Shown: positions 45,201 to 55,700, counted from the stretch's first letter. The stretch is DNA of 64,000 nucleotides from CBDCWQ01 sp965223435 (GCA_965223435.1 CBDCWQ010000021.1:186001-250000), one strand, 5' to 3'. The notes: generated from the letters alone by a model not told the origin. Numbers and translations are program-made.

Positions 45201-46079
45201 GCCTAGGTCGCAGCTGCTCTTGACGATGATTCGACTCTGCTCGCTGTTTCCGGGTTGCCGAGTGCGCGCTGCTTCAATCCAGCCGATGTCCACCCTTGAG
45301 CCATGTGCGGCTATGGATACTTCCAGAACTCGGGCCTGAGGTCCGGGCTCAGCGACCGTGATTGGACCTAAGGGCCACGCGTCGGGACCGGGTGCCCCGA
45401 AAGTGTGGCTTTGACGGTAGTGGATGCGGTCGCTTTTCCCTCTTCCGCCCTGGGCGATGTACGCAAGGTGGGTGATGGCTTTTTGCCCGTCAAGGGTCAT
45501 CTGGACTTTAGGTTGCACCACCGACCTGTCGCCCTCGGTTGAGGGGAGACAGTCTCGGGGGAAGCGCATCTTGCCGACGGCGAACGCAAAGTACGCCACA
45601 CCAGGTTCTAGCCAGTCGCCGAGTGCCACTGGCGCGTAGGTTTCCGTACTCGGCTCCCACCTTTGAAGTCGTCTGATCTTTGGATCACAGTGTTGGAGGC
45701 GTCTCGATACCCAAACAACGTTCCATCCCTGTACGAGGCTTCGTGTCGACGTTTGGGTGAGGGCGTTGGATCTCAAAATGGGGTGTTCGGTGGTTTGCTC
45801 CACATGGACCCAACCTACAGACGGGCCCCCCACGTCATCCTGCGGATGAATGCCGTCGTACCGAACCCTGTTTTCGCTCGGCGGGCTCCCGACCCCAACT
45901 TCCCAGCGCGTCAGATGGGGCGAGGGCTCGGGCGCATGCGTCGAGGCTGGGTACACGATGAGATGCCAGCCCGGATCCAACGTCACTTCGGCAGCAAATG
46001 AGGGCGTGGCCATAGAGAGGGCGCTGGCCATTACCCAAAGGGTTGGCACCCCGCCCTGACAAAAACGCTCCCCGCTCAT
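36225..46079 (-). CDS. Giant secreted WNL/propeller/toroid protein with duplicated ParB/ART-like module (3284 residues)
   Basis: ATG 46079 has GGGGGA six bases upstream and starts a signal peptide (WVMASALSMATPSFAAEV); the frame opens at 46121. Order of parts: two WNL repeats (about 20-220: DPGWHLIVYPA, QGWNVVWVS, RLQRWEPSTETYA); an Asp-box propeller (about 230-700: SEDGGQTW); an alpha/alpha toroid (about 860-1400: NVVTEHNLDVLSVLN, IDNCSWLALSVDY); and a domain shared with the broken gene (about 1410-1650). Then module A (about 1740-2080) with a ParB-like DHNWLAAMNLLGEETVPVRF and an ADP-ribosyltransferase-like SSWISSVKN...GGVDIN. Next a subtilase-like stretch without triad (about 2110-2400), module B, a diverged copy of A (about 2600-2955: DHDLLAAMSLLGEHHVPVRI), and a beta-sandwich tail (about 3150-3284). 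Size, secretion and swapped tails suggest a surface effector; no activity is proven. Confidence 0.85.
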   Translation of the reverse strand: MSGERFCQGGVPTLWVMASALSMATPSFAAEVTLDPGWHLIVYPASTHAPEPSPHLTRWEVGVGSPPSENRVRYDGIHPQDDVGGPSVGWVHVEQTTEHPILRSNALTQTSTRSLVQGWNVVWVSRRLQHCDPKIRRLQRWEPSTETYAPVALGDWLEPGVAYFAFAVGKMRFPRDCLPSTEGDRSVVQPKVQMTLDGQKAITHLAYIAQGGRGKSDRIHYRQSHTFGAPGPDAWPLGPITVAEPGPQARVLEVSIAAHGSRVDIGWIEAARTRQPGNSEQSRIIVKSSCDLGLSFNSCNINRLAFRESAAYKRDLSMSYDRHGHHHMIWNEANKVYHLRDFEGDRDREGKLLNVFDVYRRRPATEVVKYKVKRQPVHGACPCEDCWCEESYTLENEPDAQTMDLSEGPYVKWWDSVFVYAPSLHIDDDKVTIIARQHQVWSPVPVPNPIWDKMYTKPIYSDDIVEGIRPIRQVLGWRQTWKTAYEEGDESLHDTLGIRYQYRYAGRWDKDDRISLAQRPLQAGAWTEPETQTTDVQIPKTSDFGWARDLWQDDHKMRWQISTVDASFEGPLDDKPSYPVVASSSSGRMVAVYEKGASMNPNHPGGNPIVLRVSEDGGQTWLGSDTSIARGYRPFITNMTHLDEEGSETWAILYYAPLQEPPGEGENTVGTIRLALSQDLVHFTHALLNQVDNHIEPAKALHHTGYGKDADVFLGLPSLATTQDVMLAAWVKLAPTLADRDQIVTARTSFSQKNRQGSTSAPTEELPNPTFTEGSDSPTSIVHGPSQTIVAQSAPTERSAPPAVAQTSPTQGALVHAAARGLLEESPASLRLSVDRSQATLHANLHEALALRDTLRFPLQNNNQQWVQVEYLPLFTEADRQDMFQGANDLSSGGTLSIEIVSGTDAHDAEVLAGFKRVWAYTQGIALAQAVRRQEPETAVGLARWLCDHAARAGEEILGWHFSQNTDGDTWRDARLVTGATAWAVHGLGTFITSDALLSLEAKEQDAFRACYLSALRGLETHRVAVDVSTGRRHSGASPCTDCASLMTAGWTTQGLQHANAPSKLGLTEDPSERWAYYDILDAIGYDDFANTNPPSIQRTQTTAEGQNVEPQSFALNRIQFDTLRIRAQSRNVVTEHNLDVLSVLNHALAHVDQIQPENARKVPPEDLLLWLEDWRNDVRRGIFELLWDAPEDGLSYLEEKEPNRCRANKKIIERRGRILTGGQFDGTGTFLTNPEVAIDNCSWLALSVDYRTLPAERVDQLERCLTYTVEKFADHLPYGSGERCYYGTHYFPNTFHDAYIDKNNRQEDAYHLEATTGLILGLHRFSQAYPARGQRFFQEAQALWTGAQIFVRDHGFVYSSQRVQDLFARLDSSTAAIWYIDVYDALETQNEDRGHTASLWPLAGVAFAETEGFTVRARPEAVAHWSLAATEVVKQVGLKEAFKLALADIFGIVALSGLSGEVNREDIAALADQIFVEDRHSVVVVEDGVPFDVPFDFEFVGSEPHFTAKTPREIYTWPLEAVGQHSLAWVDAFSLAVVDSLGLGIHREWRQQSSQALRSFIEGYIPQDIILKKTGNGVDIYRKAHFDLSLERPRGVVLEVGPEPTGPRLLHRQPGPWSLWYEQQVLASGLPEALQEAYLRTVTAWILETLLARPGRQSFQERNEVIKAQILGKGFGSLAGGPEDQGPNKSPGAGANTGPGDDTVWRKETVRWVDPHPTLVKDGLFGLTYASTDGILSARFDEFRDTANRMRAGLGKDGVARVFEGQKIPKGSAPPIEVSEWPLKKIFRSMPVGAFIPKIGSRPLGTALMDLADDGFDLKKPLRIYTLPSGRVAIDPKDHNWLAAMNLLGEETVPVRFVLPPYEWEAGIVYPQNLPDTATSVTAANLEAARNGIYHSTVVPLKRENDVSGDQGIFPEGDENLDLWDHALLAETSSWISSVKNVESTYVKSGNKSDAIWHIVRPEGGVDINKALGYNFGYDEVVLRKVNIKNVLATYTPREDGGVFEVNLSADDPLPAAFNLATTLTQVDLSALHVGNAPKEDVSSVVRKLNVREYFAPPLLIVRKGPDDIGVMSNPVIVHALRTVEVETAPAAIIEWASLSKSDRDELIRHYGVDADGTVVEPMRFEVEARVGSESSKLFHPSSHPPEPIVLRGAKGQVLDLATAVLDDFSSGPQELDKVPSGASQGSKHAAILWGEVQRQSKSAGFTKNLGQVVGFDLGHPDETTPNDVVKAITAAVDEKRKSRATLGWHPVTVISISPKLSYRLKDHFPGATTLELNALEKEMKRGLKNAIVDATKAGILMISGAEPGAALSEAIVEAGASEDRFFQVGGTTRMATDPTYASPRHVPDGADFVAPGLAPLLTDSGITIERDAYIPVAIASATALVAAKGTTVHDLDPDVASIPEIFQQTHHAGSAGSKTPGHLSPDEVHKIVAWSMNGIPSIEEAKNTRTLLFPYKSTFTASSIIVVQHTSELKIRPLTSLKAFDVNAKDEVLLFEGDQLRDIVTGRVWNDGIVTGHITVDAQKNQVTYFGSPSLHSAGQILRFVDRTAQHEPNDMGLMTYALTTDAIAATDYESLIRQKNFAKLDMSPWGVKRILDGQEVDPDGYPKGVFEIRIEEIYRSWSVRAAQPSDPGGPNLQDRLAILAKKGFDLNHPIHVYPQPSLDRKGRESKRSQLMVWNIDHDLLAAMSLLGEHHVPVRIVPDRSHLVDAEDSERYFPPRTTSPGGATKPGSIYGVPENTMKVAREEVVEAEYVIGPDDPTQAFQEGFSADGSDPSLLNHVWNTGANSAWIFGVPPPTGRVLDEIAIDPEYRGRSLTYYLVRSRGGVALETATGLQTEKSALPSVHAREVLAAVTPHPTKAWTWTINPKASKPLPKVAQWTHELTTTRLWPLDLSTYDQEEVARLAKAVLESETVIEPLVLLKNRQDHPEILSGQAGAVVLSNMGNDSMSALVIDYKKLNKTQQSNVDHDFPTKEQRTPEEKQQNPKLPTIPKAPQLGPPSFGNLVKIGFDDAILSTKVRRRSYDFIMLVSTHDGELLRLPMTGQFSGDLTSALGAIKKNPKLFSLDVMRWHDTQPEFDLSMMMERSGKDFEDIQKLFGKGAAPRLAAGWTRQIAYLPVGKEQFHISNTTTFIPKTVSMPITLAPPTVAPNGIWESFDLSFAYEEERFEFNHAEIYFAKVDASQAVPTPQDFILFEDHLLSWRPRHQMTIDVHGPERTVRQNQTFEAFLQNFMGQSQYQLWVSARLIGQGREIQDKSWIWKTGRSRETQPIKVDVHRWLTPR

Positions 46080-46230
46080 AGCTTCCCCCCGGCGGGGGCC
46101 TCGGCCGAGACCGTGCCCCACAGTGGGTTGGTTTGTATCTCTTCCCGTAGAAGAGGTCTACCGGGAAGTTGACCTGCGACCAGGAAAGCTTGCAGCGGAG
46201 TAGATTCTTGCCTCGCTCATTGGGCTAGCC

Positions 46231-46566
46231 CTAATGTCTAGACGACGTTGTCAAATTCCCCAGAACGACTTGTTTCCCAGCACCACGAAGCGCGAAGTAC
46301 CACAGCAAGCCGCCGTATACGTCAAAGCCACCACCGGTATCGATGACAAGCATTCTTTCAGCCCCTTGCAGGGCATGGAACAACGGAAGGGTTTGCTTCT
46401 CCTCGGCAAGTGGTGCCGTGAAAAGAATGAGGTGGCGTCTTGGCCAGCGGATACGGCCTGAGTCGTGGACATGCCTGAGCCTGTAGCGGGCCGGGTATTC
46501 AAATACTGGAAGCTTCTTTGGAAATGGTCTGCGTGATGACCGATGGTGAGTTGCAGGTGTTTTCAT
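46231..46566 (-). pseudogene. Truncated DUF1152 gene fragment
   Basis: The C-terminal half of this 111-codon frame reads LPLFHALQGAERMLVIDTGG then GGFDVYGGLLWYFALRGAGK and QVVLGNLT. This is the N-terminal glycine-rich motif of DUF1152 proteins (LPxFxxL-x-x-A-x-x-V-L-x-x-G-x-GGGFDV), which normally run to about 300 residues. Here the frame stops directly after VLGNLT with SSRH, so more than 80 percent of the protein is missing. The 45 codons before the motif are Arg-rich and are probably not part of it. The surrounding gap (46080-46787) holds nothing else I can support. It sits downstream of the Rhs gene, where an immunity gene might be expected, but nothing indicates that role. Confidence 0.6.
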
Positions 46567-46787
46567 ACCCAGCGCGCATTCGAATACGGAATTCGCACTC
46601 AGAATCAGAGTGGCGAAACGACGATGCTCGAATTTGGTGGTCGGAGTACCGCGAAATCGTTTCGAGTAGCGGAAGACAGGGGCTTGTTGTCTCCAGCACC
46701 GGGTCTGTGCCCAGGCTTGAGCGCTTGGCCCTCTGACCCATTCGATCGGCTTTCTTTGTCAAGTTGTTTGCTGCGGTCGTAGCCCGC

Positions 46788-49700
46788 CTACGGTGTACGG
46801 GGTGCGGGAGGGGGCGCGACGTAGAGGGTGTCTGGGGTGGCCGTGCCTTGGCTGAAGCTTTGGGCCTGAATGCGCGCAACTTGATAACCCGGCCGCGTCC
46901 ACAGACTGACCGCGCGTTTGCCCCCGAGCGACATGGCGACGTGGTTTGGGTGGGGGGCGCCGTGAGGGACCCAGAACAAGAGATCACCGGGGCGGGGAAC
47001 GCGGCGCGGGGTTCGGGTGGGGCGTCGGGGTTGGCGGGCCGCGTAGCGCGGGAGGTTTCTGCGAAAGCCCAAACCACGCCAGAGAACTTGGCGCTGCCTC
47101 AGATTGAGCTCGTTCATGCTGCCTACGTGGGGGATCAGGCGTCTTCGGAGTGAATCGCTCCACGCTTGGAAATTTTGGAGGTGGGTTCGTGTCAATCGCC
47201 CGGCACGGTGGGCGGCATAGAGGCAAAACTCCCAGCAATTCATCGTGGTTTGTTGCAGGCCCACCGGTCTGGCGCCGGGTCTTCTAAACATTCGGGTAAA
47301 GTGATTGGTGGGATTTCGCCAACGGAGGGAGCCTTCGAACAGGGCGGCCGTGAGGGCGTCTCTTTGGCGGGGGGTAAAAGGCCGAAGAAACTCGCCCATG
47401 GCGATTTCGCTTCGAAGAAAAGCCCGTCTGCCGGCTGGTATCATGCGTCCGATGTCCCTCAGCCCTTGGTAGTACCGCATGGGGCTTCCGTGGCGCGCGA
47501 GCCGCACCCGAGCACGAATCCGGGCCCACCGGCCGGGACTGGTCCAAGCGGCCCCGACGACCCCCAAAGAAAGTGCCCCAATGGCACCCGCGACCACTTC
47601 CTCGGCGAGTTGATCGTAGATGGGTGTCGCTCCGCGGGTTGCATAGGTATGGGCCAGGTGAGCCCCTTGCAGTGCGAGAAAGGCGTAGGTAAACATCGCG
47701 GGGAGTTCGGGCATGGCTCCGAGTCCTGCGCTTGTCAGCAAGAACCCCCATCGATAAACCGGGTCTCTTTCGAGGTTCGCTTGGTAGAGGTGCTCGGCGA
47801 AGTCTTTGTTGGCGAACCAGACGTTCTCTCGGACGTTTCGCGAGTAGTCTTTGATATAGCCGGTCTTCTTTGCGTAACTCATTTCTGAGAAAATGGCCGC
47901 CTCCACATCTCTTGATACCTTGCGAAAGATGCGGTGGGCGTGTTGCACTTTGTCTTGGCCGATGAAAGGATGCGGTTTGTTCCGGGTGAGTCCATAAGTT
48001 ACGTTCTTGGGTGCAAGACCCGCGTCCGTGGCAGATTCAGAGACCGCTTGAAATGCGACGAAGTTCCCGAGGATGTCTTCCATCGGCATGTACTCGCCGT
48101 AGGGTTGGTTGCTGTACGGCAAGTCATGGGCCGCGCCGTACAGGAAATAACCCTCACCGCTGGCGACCAGGCGGTTGGCTTGATTGGGAAAATTCGGGTC
48201 GTGATGGTAGTATCGCTCCTCGATGACGTCGTCTCCGAAGTAGATAAAGGCACGGACTTTGGCATAGCTCGTGTCCCGCTGGTCGAGGTTTGTCTCCATG
48301 CGACGTCCCAACGGACCGTACTTGATGCGCTGGGTGTGGGCCGTGCAACCGGCCGCGCTGCATCCGCTGTCGAAAAGCTCATCGCGATCCGTCACCCGCA
48401 CCACCCGGTCGAAGACATCGAGATCGATGTCGTAGCGCTCTTTGCCTCCTCCGGTCTTAGAACCGCCGTGGTAGGTGCCACTTGCGGTGCGCAGCCTCAG
48501 TGTGTCGAGGGTTTGGTCGGCCTCTTCGCCATCAAAATCGATCCCATCGATGCCAAAGGGATGATCATCTACATCCAGGTCGGGCTCCTCGGCGATGGAG
48601 ATCTTGGTGTGGCAGACTTCTTGGGTGTCGAGGCCGGTTGCACATCCCGGTGGGGCTCCGGGGTCTCCTTGGTATCGGAGCTCTACCCGCCGTGCCTCCA
48701 AGGCCTTGGTGTCGAAGGCTCGGTCGAGGAATGAAACGTCTTGACTCCGAGCGAGCCGGGTTCCTTCGTAGCGGCGAGTCCCAAACGTGAAGGTGGCCCG
48801 CCCGTCTTCCCCGCCCCACACCGTAGAGAGGGTATTTGTCACTTGGCCGAGGTCACCGTAGGCGCTGGCGAGATAGCTGCTTCTGAGGACGCTCCCTGGG
48901 TAACGTCCATAAAAGTCTTTTTGTTTCAGAAGCGCGTGAAGGGTTGCGGCATCGCCGGGGTCGATGTGGCTCACGCCCAACATCCGGGGAAAAGCCTCCA
49001 TGGCCGTGTCTGCCTGGTTTCCGTTCGATGCGTGGATGGTGGCGTGAAGGACGGGTCTCGAACCTTTGAAGTAGTTTCGGCTGTATAGAATTGCGCCCGC
49101 ACCGTAGTTGTCGCCGCCGTGAAGCACCTGGTGCCGAGCTCCGAGTTCGTTGTACTCAAAACGGGTTCGGATACCGTGGCCTGCGGTGTAGATCCTGCGA
49201 TTGGCTACGTACGCGCCAGCCCAGGTATATTCCACCCGGTCGAGGGAGGGAAAGAAGCGGCTGCGGTTTTTGGTGATGGTTGTGAGACGGTCCATGTCGT
49301 CATGCTGATACTTGATGTCGGGCTCGCTGCTGGTTGCGGCTCCGGCGCGATGGGGGAACACAAGGCCTTCTGGCCGCCCCTTTTTGTCTCGCACCATGCG
49401 CACCAAGCGGGTGCGGTCCGGCGCATCAGGGTGCGTCGAGGCATGCTGTTCTTCTTCGAGGACGGCGCCGAAGGCGTCCACCCGGCGGAGGATGGTCGCT
49501 ACCTCGTTGTGCGCCCCCGTGAGGACCCCAGAGCCATTGTAGCGAAAGCGCAGTTCTTCTCCGATCGTGAGGTCGCTCGGGTAGGCAGACCCGGTTTGGG
49601 CGGGCCCACGCTCGGCCTTTACGGTGAGTGGGTTCCCAAGGGCGTTGAAGGTTCGGGTGATCTTGGCGGAGCTCAGCAGGGTTTCGAAGAGCACATGGCC

Positions 49701-52700
49701 ACTTTGGTTGTAGCGTTTGTCGGTGTACCTTTGTCTGGCCTCCGGGGTTCGATCGCCGTACGGATAGTGTCGGGTGACCCGGCCTCGCACGTCGCGTACA
49801 AAAGCCTCGCGATGGCGGGTCTGTCTCGTGGTGTTTTCTGGGAGGTCAAATCTTTGCTCCCGCAGCAAAAAGCCGCCCCGATAGGTTCGTTGGGTACCCC
49901 TCGACTCGACTTTTCCCGCATGAATGGTCTCGATCGGTTGCGACAAGATATCATAGGTGGTCGCGCGACTGAGGCCGTCGACATCGACGACGACGCGCTC
50001 TCGGTTCAAGCTGTCGTAGAACGTTTGCGTGACTTGACCGAGGGCGTTCTTGTGCACCCGCACGCGTCCGACTGAATCGTGTTGGTATTCGCCTCGCGTC
50101 TTGACGAACATCGTTGAGCCGCCGTGGGAATCGCTGGCGAAGGTCGGGAGCCCGGCCTCGTCCCAGCCCATATGACGAAGCACAATCCGAGGTTCTGCCG
50201 AGGTCCCGGTGGATTCGTAGCAGGCCTTTCGTAGCATGTTGTACTCTCGATAGACTCGAGTCCCGCCGACTTCTTGTTTTAGGACCACGAGCCCCCGCTG
50301 GTCGTAGGCCTGCTGGGTGGTGCGTTCCCCAGACTTATACACGCCCGTGTAGTCTCGGGTATCGAGAGGGAAATAGACGTCCGACGTTTCGGACAGCCGA
50401 CCCCAGGCGTCGTAGAAGTCGTAACGCTCCGCCAGCGGGCGTGCGAGCTCGCAAACTGGAACCAGAGCGTTGTTTTGGGGCTCTCGACGAACCTTCCCCG
50501 TGTCTCCGCTGACCAGGGTCTTTTCTGGGTTTCCGTAGTGGTCGAACCGAAAGTATTCGGTTTCGCTGACAACGGTTTCGGGGCCGGCGCACCCGGAGGG
50601 GTCAATCAGCGTTTCTCGAACCAACCAGCGGTTGCCGTTGAAGGCTCTTTCGACAAGAACGGGCGAAGCGGTGGCCGTAGAGGTGCCGAGAGGGCCTCGG
50701 TCCTCGAGGACCACATCGCCTTGGGGGTTTGAATAAAAGCGTGTGGTTTCGAGTACCCCTTGCCGCTGTTCGAGAGGGGTGCCTGGGGCGTCGAGTCCAT
50801 CGGTGATCACGTGTGTGAGGCGTCGACCGCTCGGCCCGAATTCTGCGCGCTCCTGAACAACCGGAGGCCCGTTTTCACTCACGCCCGACGCACTCAGGGG
50901 CAAGCTTTTCGAAAACAGCGATTGGGCGCTTTGTCCATCGAGAATGTCGTCGGTGACATCGAGCAGCGTGGCGGAGTCGATTCCGCTCCCTGGCGTCCAC
51001 CGCTTGATGACATTGCCGAGCGGATCATGTCCGAGGAGTTCGAAACTTCGGACTGCTCCCCCGCTGGAATCGTAGACAACTGTTCCGTATTTCCGCGACA
51101 GAGCGTCGTACACGTGCTCGGTGACCTGGGTTCCGCTTCGTGCCGCGGGGGGCTGGTTGTCCGGCAGATCCCCAGCATCAAAGTTGTCTTGGATGAGGCG
51201 GATGGTTTTTCGGAGGCGGTCTTGGGCATCGTACACCATTTCTTCGGTGTTTTTGAGATGGTAGGGGTCGACGATGCGCTTTCGAAGGCGGTCTTTGGCG
51301 TCGTAGACCAGTTCGGTCACCAGGTGACCCTTGGCCCGCAGCTTGGTGGTTTTTCGGGTGTTTCCACGAGCATCCACTTCGAACTCCGTCCGGCTGGCGG
51401 CGGGGTTGGTGGGCGTCAACCCATCGCAATTCAATGGGACTCGACCCGTTCGTTCGGTGGCTTTAAGGTACCCCCGGCGTTCGTCGAAGGCCTTGCCCCC
51501 GCGGCGCCCGGTCGAGTCTTGGGCGGGGTCGGTGTAATAGGTGTACTCGGTCTTTTCGAGGTTGAATCCAAGTCGATGGGTTTTTAACTGGCCGCGAAGG
51601 GGCCCCGTTTCGTAGTAGTCCAGGTGCTCTTCGAAGTTTTGCTCGTTGCCCTCAAAGGTTTTTACGGGAAGGCGTTCGATGGTGGCCACGCGGCAGTAGG
51701 TTCCGGGTTTATTTGGGTTGCGCTCATGAAGTTTGAATCGGGTGCGCGGGGCTCCATCGGGGACGGACTCGCCGACAACCGTGACTTCGGATGTCTTGAC
51801 TTGGCAGTGGGGTTCGTAGGTCCAGGCCGTGGCTCGGTGAACTCCATTGGGGCCGATGGGGGTTGAGGGGACCCGTTCCGTTTTGGTGAGCATTTGTCCG
51901 GAATGGTTGTAGACGTAGTCGAACGTTCGACCGCCCGGCTCTCGTTCATGCTCCAAAAGGCCATCGGGGGTGTAGCGATAGAAGGTTTCAATGTCTTCGG
52001 TTTGCACCGCGGCCGGCGATCGTTGGCCGTTCCAAACCGAGACGGGCTGGGTGATACGCTCCGTTTGCCAAGGCCCATTTTCGGCAAGTCGGGTCAGCAT
52101 GTAAATCACTTCGGTCCCCCGAGGATCTCGGACGGCCACTTGACCGGCTTGCGGTATGCGGAAAACCCATTCTCCTCCGACCTGAAGTTCGGTGGTTGCC
52201 GGTCCGCCTTCCCCAACAATCTGCTTGGAAAGCTGCGTACCCGTCCATCGGTTTTCGAGAACGGGCTTGGACTCGTCAGGAGGGGTCATCGTCTTCAGAA
52301 GACCGTCCGCGGTGTATCGATACTCGGTGGTCTGGAATACAGGATCGTCGGCCGACGTGTGATCAACGAAGGTTCGAGTGACCCCTTCGAGCAGCGTGCG
52401 GTTCGGTGGATAGAAACTGTAGTGGTAGTCGATGGCGCGCCCGAATGGATCCTCGATGCGCACCATTCGCCTCTGTCCGTCGCTTTGTTCCGCCCAGAAG
52501 ATCTGGTGGGTGCGGCCGTGGCTGTCTAGAATGCGGGTCAGCTCCGGTCGACCGAGAAATTCGTTGTAGGCACCTTCGTAGATAAACTCGAGCTCGTGAA
52601 AACGTGGTCCCACGATTCTGAGGAGCGCGCCCTTGCAGTTGAAAAACCGCCGCACCCCATCTGGCGTCGCGAGGACGTAAAACCGAGCCTCTTTCGGAGA

Positions 52701-55700
52701 GACTTCCTTGCGATCTGGATCGTACAGCGGGTGGACGTCGGCAGGGGTTTCGCCCGGACCGGGAATCACGGTGTAAGATGTGAGGGTGGCGAAGAGGCCA
52801 CGGGGGCGTCGAAGTTGAACGACCTGGGCCTCGAAGGTGGGGGTGTACACCTCGTGTTTGGCGTGATCGTACAACTCAAAAGTGGCATCGTCCGGCCCGA
52901 ACTTCGTTCTGGTGGGGGCTTGGTCGTTTTTAAAGATATCGACTCGACCGGTCCCATCGTAAAAGGCGAGGTCAAAACGCAGGTTTGGAGTTTCGGAGAG
53001 GAATGCTTGGTCTTCGTCGTCGTCCTCCGCGATGGGGGCCAACCGCTGATCGTACCCAAAAGTCCAACCCCCGAGGATGCCCCCTTTGTCGGGCTGTCGG
53101 TCGCTTTGATAGCTTCGCGAAAACAAGACATCCATCCCGATGCCTTTCACTTGGAGGTCGATTTCCGTTTGGTGGTAGCTGAGGTTGTGCAGACGAACGC
53201 CCCGCCCCGCCGTGGCTGGATGGTGGGCACCCGCTTGTTGGCCTTCGTCCTTGGGAAGTGGCGCCGGGTGGGGAAGGCGGCACAATCGGAAATCCCCGTT
53301 GCGTTTGGGCCCGCACGAAGATGGCACGTCGACCACCACCGGAACCTCAGCCTTCCGCCCGGTGGGTTTCCCATCGGCGTCGGTTCGCTGAACCTGGACC
53401 ACAACCACCCCGGCCTTGTCGGCCGTGACTGATGCTGCCCCGCAGGGTAGGACTTTTTGGGTGCGGCTTCCGTCGTCAAAAGAGCCGGGCCCGGAGATGA
53501 TCGTGTACTGCACGCCTTCGGCCTGATCGCAAACCGGGTTAAGCTGTATGCTGTCGCCGATCTCGATGGGTCCGGGCGCGGTACTAGAAACTGCGACGTC
53601 TAGTGCGGCGGGCCCGATCTTGATGCCTCGAAGCGGCACGGGCTTGCCAAGCGATGGGCAGGTGTCGCGCTCGGGAGGATACATCGTGATCAGCTCGTCC
53701 CGTGGAACGAAGCGGGGTATGATTTCTTCGACCCAAGACGCGCATCGCATGACGGTGCGTTTGTGCCACGTGTTGAGCGGAGGATTGCATGTGGGGCAAT
53801 GGGGCACCAGGATCGAGGTGGTGTCTTCTTTGATTTCTGTTCCCGCCAGGCAGCGGCGTTTTGTCCCACAAAGGTGGTCCTCGTCCAGTCCGCAGATTGA
53901 TGGACGGTCCAAGAGGAAGAGGCCGTTACTCAGCATAGGAGCCTCCCAGCTGATGGTGAGGTGCTCTGGAGTACAGCTTTCGGCGTGAAGTCTGTCGAGG
54001 TCTCGCTCGAGGCCGTTGTGGTAGGTCTCGCACCAACCGAAGACAGCGTTGTCGGGATCGGTGTAGTTGGGGTCTTGGGTATCAAAGACAAAGTGGGTGT
54101 AAAGTTCATTTTCGTTCACGGTGGCCAAGGGATAGGCCGGACAAGGCTCCCCATCTTCGCACGCGTCAATATGGGGCATAGGGGCATCGGCGCGCGGTTG
54201 TTCCAAATCACGGCGGTGAAAGCTCGATGTGGGCTCGAGGAGTCGGATCTTGACTCCTCCTTCACGTTCGGGCCAAAGGGCGATCAGTCGTTGACCGAGA
54301 AGGGGTGTCACCATGCGTGCGTAGGGTGTGCGAAGGTCCTCGCTTGATGGATTGTAGGTGCCCCCAAAGGTAGTGGAAATGCGGCGGCTCCGATCAACAA
54401 AGGGGACTCTGGCGGTGAAGTTGTTGATGGCGCCGGTGCGCCCGGTGAAGATCGCGCCGTCGGCCGCCGGGCGGACAAATCGAGGTGTGCCATTTTGGGC
54501 GCCAAACACCGGGCGTGCTCGATATGGTCCGGCGGGGAAGGTCCACAGCGCCTTCGGTTTGGGGCCACTCACGTCGTAGAGAACGTCTGCCCCCAGCCCG
54601 GACGTAAAAAATAGTTTCCCTTGACCGTCGATGGCAAAGGGCGCCGCACGCGGTTCAAGCGCATCGGGCACATCGGGCCCGAGCGGAAGCGCGCGTTCCT
54701 CGGTGAGGACCAGACTTGAGTCCTCCGGAACGTTTCTTAGCGTGTACATTTTCATTGCCGGCGTTGCGTTGCAGTTGAGCTCGGACCATGGGTCGCAGTG
54801 GGATGCATCGAAACAGATGGCATCCAGGGCATAACCCGAAACAAACACACGAAGACTGTTCGTGAGGTCTTGAGCCCGACCCACGGTGAGGTAGCTTCCG
54901 TAGTCCAACGTTTCGTCAGGATTTGACTTCCTGACTCTCAGTCCGAGACCAATGTCTTTTTGCAGCAGGAGCGTTCCCGTGGAGCTATAAATTCGCAGTC
55001 GCCACGGGGCTTCGGACTGCGTATCGTGACAGCCGGACCGCGTGTGGATTTTGGGGCGGCCGACGGTGTAGAGTCGCCCGCGATCGTCCAACGCGAAATC
55101 GACGGGTCGGTCTTCGTTCGGGGCTCCCGTATCGAGGCTGTAGGCTTCGGCCTGGATGGGTTCGCTCGGAGGCGCGCTCGGAACCTCGGCCTGGTAGAGC
55201 ATCGACTCGAATCGGACGTCACCGCTGCTCAGCCAATGGGCGCCATACAGAATGATGAGTTTTCCGCTGGGGTCTACGTTGACGCGAAGTTGGGTGTGGC
55301 CGTCGTCGATTTCATGAGGATATCGAGTCGTAGGGATCCGTTGGGTATGAATGGCCGGACACGAGAAGCCGTGGCAGGCGCGCGCCGGAAAAGACAATTC
55401 GACGCCGAAGAGCAGTTCGCCGGTTTCGGGATGAAGACCGACGATGACCGGATAGTCGTAGAATCCGTCGTTGAGTCCAGGACCGCCCTCGAAGTCTTGA
55501 GGGGCGTCGGGGTCCACGGCAAATCGAAGGCGGGCGGCCAGGAGCACGTAGCGTCTTTCACCCTGAACCAAGAGGATGTCTTCGATGGTCACGCCCGCTT
55601 CCTCTTTTTTGATCGGAAGACGGAAGTGCTCGCCCACGGTCAAGGGGTCTAGGGGCAAGGAACGGACTTCAACCAGTCCTCCGCTGGAGCCGTCGAGCAC

